Shown here piece after piece: positions 36,864 through 47,562 of a stretch of 64,000 nucleotides of DNA. The stretch comes from Acidimicrobiaceae bacterium (lineage in GTDB: Bacteria; Actinomycetota; Acidimicrobiia; Acidimicrobiales; Aldehydirespiratoraceae). Positions within the stretch are counted from its first letter, which is position 1. The number at the start of each line of letters is the position of its first letter. Made by a program: the position numbers and the translations under genes. The notes beneath the pieces are model-generated. The model saw only the letters and a list, made by a program, of their open reading frames with translations. It was not told the origin of the DNA and ran no database searches. The stretch covers positions 23,668 to 87,667 of the forward strand of contig JAPPLH010000003.1 of assembly GCA_028819505.1 (NCBI GenBank), read 5' to 3'.

Positions 36864-37179
36864 GGGGGAGCACGCTACCGAGCCACAGCCGTCCTCCTCG
36901 AGGGACATGCACATCGACGAGGCGGCCATCCCGGGAAGCCGCACCCGGCAGGTCCGTGAGGAGCCTTCCTCCGAGGAGGCGGCCTCACATGGTTGCTGCG
37001 TCACACCGGCAGCGGCGAAGCCCCTTCCCCCGGCGGGCTGCGTCTCGCTGTGTGTGCTCCGGGCCCGGACCTCTGCGACGCCCCCGGCGGGCTGCGTCTC
37101 GGCTCGGCCTCCTGCGGGCCGCTTACGCTTGGAGGATGGCTCAGGCCCCCGTCGGCATCCCGGAGCGATCGGCAACCCG
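36864..37179. other. Divergent promoter region with a 21-bp direct repeat
   Basis: This 316-base gap separates the DUF3179 gene from ccmA and has no convincing gene. CCCCCGGCGGGCTGCGTCTCG occurs twice (37027-37047 and 37081-37101), 54 bp apart. Starts of both transcripts should lie here. A 15-codon frame (ATG 37136) ends in the GTG start of ccmA but lacks a spaced ribosome-binding site. Confidence 0.6.
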
Positions 37180-37827
37180 GTGACCGTGGTGAGCCTGCGC
37201 GGCGCCGTCGTGCTGCTCGGGGGCTTCCCGGCGCTGGCCGGGGCCGACCTGGGCGTCGACCGCGGCGAGGTGGTTCTGGTGAGCGGTCCCAACGGTGCGG
37301 GCAAGTCGACCCTGCTGCACCTGTGCGCCGGGCTGCTGCGTCCGGCAGCGGGGCAGGCGGAGGTGCTGGGCTGCGATCTCGACGCCGACCGGGCCCGAGT
37401 GCGCCGCCGGGTCGGTCTGCTGGGCCACGACACTTCTCTCTACGGGGATCTGAGTGCGGCCGAGAATCTGCGCGTCTGGGCCCGCGCCTGCCGGGTGGGC
37501 GCCGCCGACGTCGGTGGCGCGCTCGACCGCCTCGGCCTGCCCGCCCGGCTGAGAGACGTGCCCGCCGCCCGGCTGTCGGCGGGCCAGCGCCGCCGGGTGG
37601 CGCTGGCCGCGATCGTGGTGCGCCGTCCCGAGCTGTGGCTGCTGGACGAGCCCCACGCCGGGCTCGACGTCGAGGGCCGGGAGATCCTGGACGACATCGT
37701 GACGGCCGCGGCCGCGGCGGGGGCCACCGTCGTGCTGGCCTCCCATGAGGCGGGGCCGGCCGCCGGCCTCGCCACCCGCACGCTGGCGATGGCGGGCGGG
37801 ACGCTGACCCCGGGGCCGACGACATGA
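37180..37827 (+). CDS. ccmA: Cytochrome c maturation ABC transporter ATPase CcmA
   Basis: 215 residues from GTG 37180. Walker A SGPNGAGKSTLLHLCAGLL, signature LSAGQRRRVALAAIVVR, Walker B LWLLDEPHAGLD and H-loop LASHEAG are intact. With CcmB and CcmC it releases haem-loaded CcmE. First gene of a closely packed ccmABCDEFGH operon; it overlaps ccmB by four bases (ATGA). Confidence 0.93.
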   Translation: MTVVSLRGAVVLLGGFPALAGADLGVDRGEVVLVSGPNGAGKSTLLHLCAGLLRPAAGQAEVLGCDLDADRARVRRRVGLLGHDTSLYGDLSAAENLRVWARACRVGAADVGGALDRLGLPARLRDVPAARLSAGQRRRVALAAIVVRRPELWLLDEPHAGLDVEGREILDDIVTAAAAAGATVVLASHEAGPAAGLATRTLAMAGGTLTPGPTT

Positions 37828-38519
37828 GCGCCTGGCGTGCTATGAGGACGTTCGCAGGCGACGCCGGCTTGGTGGCGGCCAAGGACCTGCGCATCGAGTG
37901 GCGGGCACGAACGACGCTGGGCCAGGTCCTGCCGTTCGCGCTGCTCGTGCTGGTGCTGTTCGGCTTCGCCCTCGACGCCAACCGGCCCGCCCTGCGGCTG
38001 GCCACGCCGGGACTGCTGTGGATGACGGTGCTGTTCGTCACCGTTGTGGCGGCGCAGCGGTCGGTGGCGCTGGAGTCGGCCGACGGCGCCCGCCGGGTGC
38101 TGCTGCTGAGCGGGATGGCTCCGGCGGCCGCCTTCGCCGGCAAGGCCGCCGCCGTGGCGGTGCAGCTGCTGGCGGTGGAGGCGCTGGTGGTGCCGGGCGC
38201 GGTGCTGCTGTACGGAGCGGCGATCGAATCGGTTCCGCTGGTGGCCGCGGCCTGCGTCGCCGCCACCGTGGGGCTGTCAGCCGCCGGTAGCCTGCTCGGT
38301 GCTGTGGTAGCAGGAGTGCGAGCCCATCAGACGGTCCTGCCGATCCTGCTGCTCCCGGTGTCGGCGCCGGTGCTGATCGCGGCCACCCGGGCATTCGCCG
38401 ACGGTCTCGGCACCGTCGCGGTCGGCGGGTGGTCCTGGGTCGGGCTGCTGGCCGGCTTCGCGGCGGTGAACGTGGCGGTGGGCGCGGTCGCCTACGGCCC
38501 CCTGCTGGAGGACGCATGA
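37824..38519 (+). CDS. ccmB: Haem exporter membrane subunit CcmB
   Basis: 231 residues with about six membrane helices. LVAAKDLRIEWRARTTLGQVLPFALL at the start is the typical CcmB entry (KDLxxExR), followed by LLWMTVLFVTVVAAQRSVALE. It forms the ABC complex with CcmA. ATGA overlaps join it to both neighbours. Confidence 0.92.
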   Translation: MSAWRAMRTFAGDAGLVAAKDLRIEWRARTTLGQVLPFALLVLVLFGFALDANRPALRLATPGLLWMTVLFVTVVAAQRSVALESADGARRVLLLSGMAPAAAFAGKAAAVAVQLLAVEALVVPGAVLLYGAAIESVPLVAAACVAATVGLSAAGSLLGAVVAGVRAHQTVLPILLLPVSAPVLIAATRAFADGLGTVAVGGWSWVGLLAGFAAVNVAVGAVAYGPLLEDA

Positions 38520-39295
38520 CGCCCCCGGCGCAGACGGTAGAGCCGTCCGGCTCGCCGGTCGTCTCGTACCTGGACAGCCCGGCGCGCGCCGGCTCGCGCT
38601 TCACCCGGTGGCTCGGCTCAGCCACTCTCGCCGGCATCGCCGCAGTGGCCGCGCTGGGCCTGTTGACCGTGCCCGCCGACGACGTCCAAGGCGACGCGGT
38701 GCGCATCATCTTCGTGCATGTTCCCTCGGCCCTGGGGGCCTACACCGCCTTCGGGCTGACCGCGGCCGGCTCGGTGATGTGGCTGTGGCGCCGGTCGGCG
38801 TGGTGGGACACCACCGCCCACGCCGGCGCCGAGGTCGGGGTCCTGCTGTGCGGTCTCACGCTGGTCACCGGCATGCTCTGGGGCCGGCCCACCTGGGGCG
38901 CCTACTGGGAGTGGGGCGACGTGCGCCTCGTCACCACCCTCATCCTGTTCCTGGTGATGGTCGGGTACCTGTCGGTCCGGGCCCTGGGCGGGGATCCGGC
39001 CGCGGTGGCCACCCGGGCCGCCGTGGTCGGGCTGGTCGGCGGGGTCAACATCCCGATCGTGAACCGGTCGGTGAACTGGTGGGCCAACCGCACTCTGCAC
39101 CAGCAGTCGTCGCTGACCGAGGGCAAGCTGGAGGATCTCACGCTGTTCACCCTGTTCCTGGCGCTGGTGGTGGCCGCGCTGGCCATCTGGTGGATGATGG
39201 TGCACCGCTTCCGCATCGGCTGGCTCGAACGGCAGTTGCAGGCTCGCGATCTGGAGACCGCGCTGGCTGCCCGGCGGGCCGAGGCCGGCCGGTGA
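38516..39295 (+). CDS. ccmC: Haem-handling protein CcmC
   Basis: 259 residues from ATG 38516. Six helices and the tryptophan-rich haem motif WGAYWEWGDVRLVTTLI (usual WGxxWxWDxRLT; the Asp before Arg is preceded by a Gly here). His residues in FVHVPSALGAY and TLHQQSSLTEG are candidate haem ligands. It loads haem onto CcmE. Confidence 0.93.
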   Translation: MTPPAQTVEPSGSPVVSYLDSPARAGSRFTRWLGSATLAGIAAVAALGLLTVPADDVQGDAVRIIFVHVPSALGAYTAFGLTAAGSVMWLWRRSAWWDTTAHAGAEVGVLLCGLTLVTGMLWGRPTWGAYWEWGDVRLVTTLILFLVMVGYLSVRALGGDPAAVATRAAVVGLVGGVNIPIVNRSVNWWANRTLHQQSSLTEGKLEDLTLFTLFLALVVAALAIWWMMVHRFRIGWLERQLQARDLETALAARRAEAGR

Positions 39296-39429
39296 GCCAG
39301 GCCGCCTACGTGCTCGGCGCCTGGGGCGTGACGCTGGCCGCCGGCGCCGTCTACGCGGCCAGCCTGGTGGTGCGGGGCCGGCGGCTGGTGCGCCGAGCCC
39401 GGGCCGTCTCCGACGAGAACGAGGATTAG
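39292..39429 (+). CDS. ccmD: CcmD-like small membrane protein
   Basis: 45 residues from a GTG that overlaps the ccmC stop (GTGA). One membrane helix (YVLGAWGVTLAAGAVYAASLV) followed by a basic tail RGRRLVRRARAV, which is the whole pattern of CcmD. CcmD helps haem-CcmE leave CcmABC. Called mainly from size, topology and position between ccmC and ccmE. Confidence 0.8.
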   Translation: MSQAAYVLGAWGVTLAAGAVYAASLVVRGRRLVRRARAVSDENED

Positions 39430-39435
39430 CAGACC

Positions 39436-40014
39436 ATGGACGGCGCCGCGGCACTGCCGGAGTCCACCGGCACCAGGAGCACGGACGTCGAGGGGGAGGA
39501 GCTCTCGCCGCTGGTTCCCCGGCCGGCCGTGCGCTCGGCCCGGGCCCGGCGCTGCACAGCCGCTCTGGTGATCGTGGCCGTGGCCGCAGGGGTGGCGCTG
39601 CTCGTCTCGAACCTGCTCGGCGACTCGGCCCTGTTCTTCTACAACGCCGACGAGGCGGTGGAGCGGCGCGACGACCTGGCCTCGCAGCGCTTCCGCCTTC
39701 AGGGGACCCCCCTGTTCGAGCCGGCGGACGCCTTCTTCGAAGACCGTCCGGTGCTGGCCTTCACCGTCGGGTTCAACGGGGCCGAGGTCGACGTGGTCCA
39801 CACCGGCGACCCGCCAGAGCTGTTCCAGCCCGGCGTGCCCGTCGTGCTGGAGGGGGCCTGGCAGCAGGGTCCCGGCCCGGGGCCGGCGATCGCCTCCGAC
39901 GGCTGGCACTTCGCGTCGGACCGGATGCTGGTGAAGCACGACAACGACTACCGCGGCCGCGACGGCTACGACGAGCGCATCACCGACGCCGAGGAGGGCG
40001 CCTCGCAGCCGTGA
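39436..40014 (+). CDS. ccmE: Haem chaperone CcmE
   Basis: 192 residues, longer than usual because of an N-terminal extension of about 35 residues before the single helix (ALVIVAVAAGVALLVSNLL). The beta-barrel OB domain ends in the covalent haem site LVKHDNDYRG, with His and Tyr in the H-x-x-x-Y spacing. The protein is membrane-anchored and carries haem to CcmF. Confidence 0.93.
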   Translation: MDGAAALPESTGTRSTDVEGEELSPLVPRPAVRSARARRCTAALVIVAVAAGVALLVSNLLGDSALFFYNADEAVERRDDLASQRFRLQGTPLFEPADAFFEDRPVLAFTVGFNGAEVDVVHTGDPPELFQPGVPVVLEGAWQQGPGPGPAIASDGWHFASDRMLVKHDNDYRGRDGYDERITDAEEGASQP

Positions 40015-40027
40015 GCCGACAGCAGCC

Positions 40028-42057
<2,030 letters not shown>

Positions 42058-42061
<4 letters not shown>

Positions 42062-42615
42062 ACAGCCGGGGCCGGGACCGGCGCCGGCGGTCGCTCTGGA
42101 TCGCGTTGCCGGTCGCCGTGGCAGCTGCTGCGCTGGTGGCGGTGCTGGCCACCCGCGACTCTGCGTTCGAGCGCAAGGCGTCCAGCCCCATCCTGGGCGG
42201 CTTGGCGCCCCCCGTCGTCGGGATGACGGTCACAGGCGAGCCCTTCGACCTCGACGACTGGCGCGGCCGGTGGGTTGTCGTCAACTTCTTCCAGAGCACC
42301 TGCGTGCCCTGCATCATGGAACACCCCGAACTGGTCGAGTTCGACGAGCGCCACTCGGCAGCCGGCGACGCCCGGATCGTGTCGGTGGTGTTCGACGACA
42401 CCGTCGAGAACGTGCGGGAGTTCTTCGCGGCCCACGGCGGCGACTGGCCCGTGGTGGCCGCCGGCGCGAGCCGGGCAGCCGTCGCCTACGGCGTGACCGG
42501 CGTGCCCGAGTCCTACCTCGTGGCACCCTCGGGGGTGGCGGTGTGGAAGCAGCTGGGCGGGGTCACCGCCGACGGCATCGACGACGTGATCGCTCGGCTC
42601 TCCGCGGCGCCATGA
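42058..42615 (+). CDS. ccmG: Thioredoxin-like CcmG/DsbE
   Basis: 185 residues from ATG 42058. A membrane anchor (SLWIALPVAVAAAALVAVLA) is followed by a thioredoxin fold with WVVVNFFQSTCVPCIMEHPE (Cys-Val-Pro-Cys) and the cis-Pro loop VTGVPESYLV. It reduces the apocytochrome thiols outside the membrane. Overlaps ccmF and ccmH by four bases. Confidence 0.92.
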
Positions 42616-43985
42616 GTTGGCGAACGGCAAGCTGGGTCGCCGCTGTCGTGGTGGCCGCGGCGGCGTTCGTGTACGGCGCGCTGGACGAGGGCCCTCCCAA
42701 GACCAACGCCGACCGGGTCCGGGCTCTGGCGGAGGACTTCGCCTGCCCGGTGTGCGCGGGCCAGTCGGTGGCCGAGAGCGACGTGCCGGTGGCCCGCGAG
42801 ATCCGGCGACAGATGGCGGTGTGGGTGGACGAGGGCCGCAGCGACGCCTTCATCCGGGACCGGCTGGTGGCCGCCTACGACGTCGACATCGACTACAACC
42901 CGTCGGGGTCGGGCATCACCGGCCTGGTGTGGGTCCTTCCCGTGCTCGCCGGCGGCGGCATCGCGGCCGTCGTGGTGGGGATGCTGCGATCGGACCGGCG
43001 TCCGGCCCGGGACACCCCCCAGCCGCCGACGGCGGTGCGGCGGCGCCGGCGCAACGCGGCGGTGTGGACGGTCGCCGTGGTGGTCGTGGCCGGCGCGGCG
43101 GGCCTGCTCGTGGCCCGTTCGTCGGGCAGCCGCGGCAGCGACGGCTCGATCACCGGCGAGATACGGGCCACGACCCGCGAGCTGATCTTCGAGGCCCAGA
43201 GCCGGTTGGGCGAAGGCGACATCGAGGGCGCCATCGCCGCCTACGACGAGGCACTCGAGCTCCAGCCGTCCAGCGCCGAGGCCCTCACCTACCGGGGCTG
43301 GCTCACGTCGCGCCGCGGCGATCCGGACACGGCGGTGGTGTATCTCGACGACGCGATCGCGGTGGACCCCGCCTACCCCGACGCCCGGCTGTTCCGGGCC
43401 ATCGTAGCTCTGGACCAGGGGGACGGATCCGGCGCGGCGTCGGAACTGGCCGTGTTCGACTCCCTCGACCCGCCCCCTTACGCCGAGGACCTGCTGGCTC
43501 AGGCCAGGGTGCGCGAGCGGGTCACCGAGGCCCGCCACGCGGCCGTGCTGCAGGTCGTCGACGGTCTGGCTGCGATCGGGGAGCGCCCCGCCTTCGGAGA
43601 GACCGCGCTCGGCGTGGACGACGCTCTGGTCGCTGCGGAGGCTCTGGCGGCGCGGGGCGACCTGCTCGATGCCGTGCAGTTCCTCGACTGGGTCCTCGAG
43701 TCCCGCCCCGACGACCCCGACGTCCTCGCCGGCCGGGGCTGGCTGCTGGTTCGCAGCGGTGACCCGGAACTGCTGGCGCTCGGCGTCGAGCACCTGGATG
43801 CCGCCCTCGATGCCGATCCGGCCAGCCCCGCGGGACTTGTGTACCGGGCCTTCGCCCGGTGGCAGCAGGGCGACGACTCCGGGGCTGGCGCCGACCTGGC
43901 CGCCTTCGACGCCCTGCAGTACCGGCCGCCCGATCTGGTGCGCCTTGTCGAGGACCAGGGTCTGCGCGGCGCGATCAGCGGTTGA
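42612..43985 (+). CDS. ccmH: CcmH-CycH fusion with TPR domain
   Basis: 457 residues from ATG 42612. N-terminal part (about 1-130) is CcmH: signal helix, redox motif EDFACPVCAGQSVAES, and a second helix VWVLPVLAGGGIAAVVVGML. After a basic linker a third helix (AVWTVAVVVVAGAAGLLVA) leads to TPR repeats (about 200-450, for example GDIEGAIAAYDEALELQPSS). This is the CcmI/CycH part that holds apocytochrome. Such fusion occurs in some bacteria. The 3' end overlaps the convergent gene by 11 bases. Confidence 0.9.
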   Translation: MSWRTASWVAAVVVAAAAFVYGALDEGPPKTNADRVRALAEDFACPVCAGQSVAESDVPVAREIRRQMAVWVDEGRSDAFIRDRLVAAYDVDIDYNPSGSGITGLVWVLPVLAGGGIAAVVVGMLRSDRRPARDTPQPPTAVRRRRRNAAVWTVAVVVVAGAAGLLVARSSGSRGSDGSITGEIRATTRELIFEAQSRLGEGDIEGAIAAYDEALELQPSSAEALTYRGWLTSRRGDPDTAVVYLDDAIAVDPAYPDARLFRAIVALDQGDGSGAASELAVFDSLDPPPYAEDLLAQARVRERVTEARHAAVLQVVDGLAAIGERPAFGETALGVDDALVAAEALAARGDLLDAVQFLDWVLESRPDDPDVLAGRGWLLVRSGDPELLALGVEHLDAALDADPASPAGLVYRAFARWQQGDDSGAGADLAAFDALQYRPPDLVRLVEDQGLRGAISG

Positions 43986-44949
43986 GGCGGTTGTAGCCGT
44001 CCTTGAGGAATCCGACCGCGGCGGCGTGGTGGTCGTCGGCGGCGGCCAGCGTCCGGTAGGGCAAGGAAGCTCCGTTGAAGTCCTTCTCGTTCCAGAACGG
44101 GTCGGACCGGTCGACGTCAGCCCAGGCGGCCACGTAGACGTAGGGCTCGTCGTGGGAGCGGTCCCCGGGCGAGAAGCCGTAGGTGGCCCGCCGGCCCGCG
44201 TCGGCGTCGCCGGCCGCGATGGCCGGGTCGAAGTGCCCGGGCCACAGCTGCACCCGCTCGGGGTCGGCCACCCCGGGCGAGAAGCGCAACTCCTCGAGCG
44301 CTGCGGCGGCCAGGCCGAACCACGCGCCCAGGAAGTCGCCGACCTCGGCCCGCGCGTCGAGCGGACGGTCGATGTCGCCCAGCTCGGGGCTGTCGTGCTC
44401 CCGAGCGGTGGTGCCCGGGTCCACGCCCGCGAACTCTCCGGCCTCGCGCAGCGTGGTCACCGCCGTGGAGCGGGCCCGGCCCGCGGCCTGCACCACCAGC
44501 CGGTCGCCCGCCACCCGGACCTGCACGTCCTCGCCGAAGAAGGGCGTGCCGAAGCCGCGGCGCGTGTACCGCAGGCCGAACTTGCCATTGGACTGGTAGC
44601 GGGCCTCGGCCACGACCGCGTAGGCCAGCCGGTGGAAGTCGAACAGCGCCGACGGGTACCGGCCGGGCAGGTCGGGAAGGCGCCGGCGGGCGCCCAGCCA
44701 CCGTCCGGCCGCGAATCCGGCCAGATCCGGCCGGGCCGCGATGAGATCGTCCCAGCTCAGATCGCCGCCCGAATGTGGCGTCACCACCGGGCCGGCGCCT
44801 CGGGGTGAGGGGTCGGCTGGGTCGTCGGCCCAGAAGGGGCCCTCGGCCACCGCAGGCGGGCTCGGCTCCAGCACCCGCACGTCGTATCCGTCGCCGACGA
44901 CGGCGGCCGCCTCGGCCGCGGGATCGTGAGCTGCGGTGCCCGTGTCCAT
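43975..44949 (-). CDS. Conserved hypothetical protein, reminiscent of DUF5996
   Basis: 324 residues, no signal peptide or helix. The C-terminal half has VQLWPGHFDPAIAAGD, ATYGFSPGDRSHDEPYVYV and WADVDRSDPFWNEKDFNGAS. The LWP.HFD...FSPGD...EPY order resembles DUF5996-type proteins; I am not sure of the family. The middle holds a helical segment (EVGDFLGAWFGLAAAALEEL). The 3' end overlaps the ccmH stop by 11 bases in convergent order. Upstream lie several inverted repeats. Confidence 0.7.
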   Translation of the reverse strand: MDTGTAAHDPAAEAAAVVGDGYDVRVLEPSPPAVAEGPFWADDPADPSPRGAGPVVTPHSGGDLSWDDLIAARPDLAGFAAGRWLGARRRLPDLPGRYPSALFDFHRLAYAVVAEARYQSNGKFGLRYTRRGFGTPFFGEDVQVRVAGDRLVVQAAGRARSTAVTTLREAGEFAGVDPGTTAREHDSPELGDIDRPLDARAEVGDFLGAWFGLAAAALEELRFSPGVADPERVQLWPGHFDPAIAAGDADAGRRATYGFSPGDRSHDEPYVYVAAWADVDRSDPFWNEKDFNGASLPYRTLAAADDHHAAAVGFLKDGYNRLNR

Positions 44950-45023
44950 AGCCGGTCAGATGCTAGTCGTGTGCCGCGGCCGTCCACCGGCAAGCGTCGC
45001 GGTCCAGGCATCGAAAGCAGAAT

Positions 45024-45069
45024 CCGCGCCGGTGACGGCACCCGTGGTCGGATGTCGTCACCGGCGCGG
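45024..45069. repeat. Perfect 13-bp inverted repeat
   Basis: CCGCGCCGGTGAC and GTCACCGGCGCGG flank a 20-base loop. It lies in the 233-base gap between an SDR gene end and the start of the hypothetical gene at 44949, about 75 bp before that start. Either a terminator for the SDR transcript or a regulatory site. Confidence 0.6.
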
Positions 45070-45098
45070 CTCAATGGCGAGGAACTGACCTCCAATCG

Positions 45099-45158
45099 CA
45101 ATATCCAGTATTATCGAAGGATATTGGCGCAGCCGTAGAACGATTGCAAGTGGCAATC
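45099..45158. promoter_or_regulatory. AT-rich patch with two inverted repeats
   Basis: CAATATCC...GGATATTG (45099-45106 and 45119-45126, 12-base loop) and GATTGC...GCAATC (45142-45147 and 45153-45158) are perfect. The segment is AT-rich unlike its surroundings, as expected of a promoter/operator for the hypothetical gene transcribed leftwards. Confidence 0.5.
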
Positions 45159-45182
45159 TCGCGCGGCGCCGGACGGGCTCGG

Positions 45183-45974
45183 TCAGGCCACCGGAAAGAA
45201 GTGCCCGGCGTTGACCACCAGCGTCTGGCCCGTGATCATCCGGGCCCGCTGCGACGCCAGGAACACGACCGCTTCGGCCACGTCGGAGTCGGTGGGCATC
45301 TCCCGCAGGGCCATCCCCTGGGCGATCTCGTGCTTGACCTCCTCGACGGTGACGCCCCTCTTGCCTGCCTGCCACTCGCAGTAGAGCTCGACGTTGGGCC
45401 CCCACATCCAACTCGGAACAACCGTGTTGACCCTGATCCCGGACGGGCCCAGTTCCGCGGCCAGGTCGCGGGCCAGCGACAGCAGCGCCGACTTGGCCGC
45501 TCCGTAGGGGCTCTGGGGGAACTCCGGCACCGGCCGCATCGAGGCCTGCGACCCGATCAGCACCGCCGACCCCCCGCCGGCCGCGACGAAGTGGGGCTCG
45601 ACCGCCCGCACCACGTGCACCGCGCCGAGCACGTTGACGGTGAGGTTGAGTTTCCAGTCCTCGTCCGTCGTGCGGTGCCACGCGCCCTTCTGTGTGTCGA
45701 GGGCCGCCACGTTGACCACGGCGTGGAGCGCCCCGAAACGCTCGGCGGCGGCATCGGCCGCGGCGGTGCAGTCCTCCTGGCTGGCGACGTCGCCCGCGCA
45801 GGCGACCACCCGGTCGCCGGTGGGGTCGAGATCGGCCGCGGCCCCGGCCAGGCGCTCGGCGTTGCGGGCCATCACCGCCACGTTGGCGCCGTCGCGCAAG
45901 GCCAGACGGGCGCAACTGGCGCCCAGTCCGGGGCCGACGCCCACCACCAGCACGGTTCGTCCTTCGAGGATCAT
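45183..45974 (-). CDS. Short-chain dehydrogenase/reductase
   Basis: 263 residues from ATG 45974 with GAGGAGG nine bases upstream. NAD(P) motif VLVVGVGPGLGASCARL, then GDVASQED, catalytic Ser in GSQASM and YGAAK (Tyr/Lys). C-terminal ITGQTLVVNAGHFFPVA is typical of classical SDRs. It follows an EthD-like gene and a MaoC-like hydratase on the same strand, which suggests oxidation or reduction of an acyl-CoA or alcohol intermediate. Confidence 0.92.
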   Translation of the reverse strand: MILEGRTVLVVGVGPGLGASCARLALRDGANVAVMARNAERLAGAAADLDPTGDRVVACAGDVASQEDCTAAADAAAERFGALHAVVNVAALDTQKGAWHRTTDEDWKLNLTVNVLGAVHVVRAVEPHFVAAGGGSAVLIGSQASMRPVPEFPQSPYGAAKSALLSLARDLAAELGPSGIRVNTVVPSWMWGPNVELYCEWQAGKRGVTVEEVKHEIAQGMALREMPTDSDVAEAVVFLASQRARMITGQTLVVNAGHFFPVA

Positions 45975-45999
45975 GGCTCGGGCCTCCTCTCGCGACCGC

Positions 46000-46800
46000 T
46001 CACCAGAGCCGGTCGGTGTAGGTGTCGGTGCCGACGATGGTGGGCAGGAACGGCGCCGCGAACACGACGTGCCCGACGCCGCCGTCTGCCAGCGAGGCCG
46101 CGTAGGCCCGGAAGCGGTCCCAGCTCTGGGCGGGATCACCGTCGAGGAAGAACATCTGCACCTGGCGCTCGGCCGGCCCGGCCGGGGTGCCGAGGTCCAT
46201 GGGGGCCCGCTCGGTCTCGCCGCCGACCGGATCGATGTAGCGCCACGACACCATCGAGGCGATGGCCGAGCCGTCCATCAACGCGGGCAGCGCCTCGTCG
46301 CGCAGGTGGGTGTTGAGCCCGTCGACGTCGGTGCCGTCGGCCGGGTCCAGGGCCACCACGGCCAGGCCCTGGTAGGGGTGGTCGAGGGCCAACTCGACGG
46401 GCACGGGATCGTCGTCGCGGTAGTGCGACCACGGCTCATGGAGCAGCACCGTGTGGGCGTGGACCCGGTTGTGGAAGCCCCGACCGTCCTTGTACAGGTC
46501 CACCACCTGGTCGATGGCCCACGCGAAGTGCTCGCGGTGGCGGCCCTCGTGGACCCAGTAGATGGCCAGGTAGGAGCCGGCGTCGACCGGCGCGGCCAGC
46601 GGCGAGTCCTCCGGGAACCGCAGGTCCTTGAGGTCGCGGGTGGCCACCCAGCGGCGGCCCGCGAACAGCCACGGCCCGATCAGGCACCCGGCGTAGAAGT
46701 GGTCGCGCTCGTACCAGCGGTTGTAGGCCACCTCGTGGCCGCGTTCGGGGTCGACCATGGTGAACAGGCAGCTGCCGACCCGCACCGGGTAGGTGTTCAT
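46000..46800 (-). CDS. EthD-like dimeric alpha-beta barrel protein
   Basis: 266 residues with GGGGGAGG before ATG 46800. NRWYERDHFYAGCLIGPWLFAGRRWVA near the start and a related segment later (SWRYIDPVGGETERA) suggest two ferredoxin-like halves like EthD/ABM-type proteins. Such proteins occur with steroid, ether or aromatic degradation genes as monooxygenases or helper proteins. It is 25 bases upstream of the SDR gene and likely acts in the same pathway. Confidence 0.7.
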   Translation of the reverse strand: MNTYPVRVGSCLFTMVDPERGHEVAYNRWYERDHFYAGCLIGPWLFAGRRWVATRDLKDLRFPEDSPLAAPVDAGSYLAIYWVHEGRHREHFAWAIDQVVDLYKDGRGFHNRVHAHTVLLHEPWSHYRDDDPVPVELALDHPYQGLAVVALDPADGTDVDGLNTHLRDEALPALMDGSAIASMVSWRYIDPVGGETERAPMDLGTPAGPAERQVQMFFLDGDPAQSWDRFRAYAASLADGGVGHVVFAAPFLPTIVGTDTYTDRLW

Positions 46801-46843
46801 CGGTCCTCCCCCGCCTCGGGCGCCGCGGCGGCGTTGCAGGTGC

Positions 46844-47320
46844 TTACGAGTCGAACACCGTCCGGGTCACCCAGTCGGCCACCAGCGCCGGCCTGGGCGC
46901 GTCCTCGATCTCGACGGTGATGGTGGTCACGGTCTGGACGGATGCCGCCTTGAGCTCCACCGACTTGACCACCGCGTGGGCCCGCACCCGCTTTCCCCGG
47001 CTGACGGGGCTGATGAAGCGCACCCGGTCGAGGCCGTAGTTGATGCCCATGACCGCGCCGTCGAGCCGCGGCGTGTCCGACGGGACCGACTGCATCAGGT
47101 GGGTGATCATCGACAGGGTGAGGAACCCGTGGGCGATGGTGCCCCCGAAGGGCGTCTCGGCCTTGGCCCGCTCCTCGTCGATGTGGATGAACTGGTGGTC
47201 CCAGGTGCAGTCGGCGAAGGCGCTGATCTGCTCCTGGGTGATCTCGAACCAGTCGCCACGCCCTCGCTCCGTGGCCTCCTGGGCCTTCAGGACCGTGTAC
47301 GCGGCCTCTGCGCTGCTCAT
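46844..47320 (-). CDS. MaoC-like (R)-enoyl-CoA hydratase
   Basis: 158 residues from ATG 47320. The hot-dog fold hydratase motif FADCTWDHQFIHIDEERAKA contains the catalytic Asp and His, followed by PFGGTIAHGFLTLSMI. It would hydrate trans-2-enoyl-CoA to the (R)-3-hydroxyacyl-CoA. The frame upstream of 47320 has no conserved sequence. Same strand as the EthD-like and SDR genes (43-base gap). Confidence 0.93.
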   Translation of the reverse strand: MSSAEAAYTVLKAQEATERGRGDWFEITQEQISAFADCTWDHQFIHIDEERAKAETPFGGTIAHGFLTLSMITHLMQSVPSDTPRLDGAVMGINYGLDRVRFISPVSRGKRVRAHAVVKSVELKAASVQTVTTITVEIEDAPRPALVADWVTRTVFDS

Positions 47321-47562
47321 TCGGCGCCCCTCTCGTAGCCGGGTGGACAGCGCCAACCTACCGGCCACTGCCATCCCAACGGCGACGGCACCGGGCCAGG
47401 ATCTCACGGCGGACGAGGGGCTGCTCACACACTCGGCCTGCACCACCGGGAGCACCGACCATCCCGGCCCGAGCCGCCGTCTCGCACAGCACGTCGGGCT
47501 GATGGGGCTCGGCAACCGCCTGGAGCGGCGCGCCCCGCCGCCGCATAGCGCCCCCGGTCGAT

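Noticed and set aside
37136..37183. Fifteen-codon leader peptide ending in the ccmA start
   Set aside because: GGAGG touches the ATG directly, leaving no spacing for ribosome binding; likely chance.
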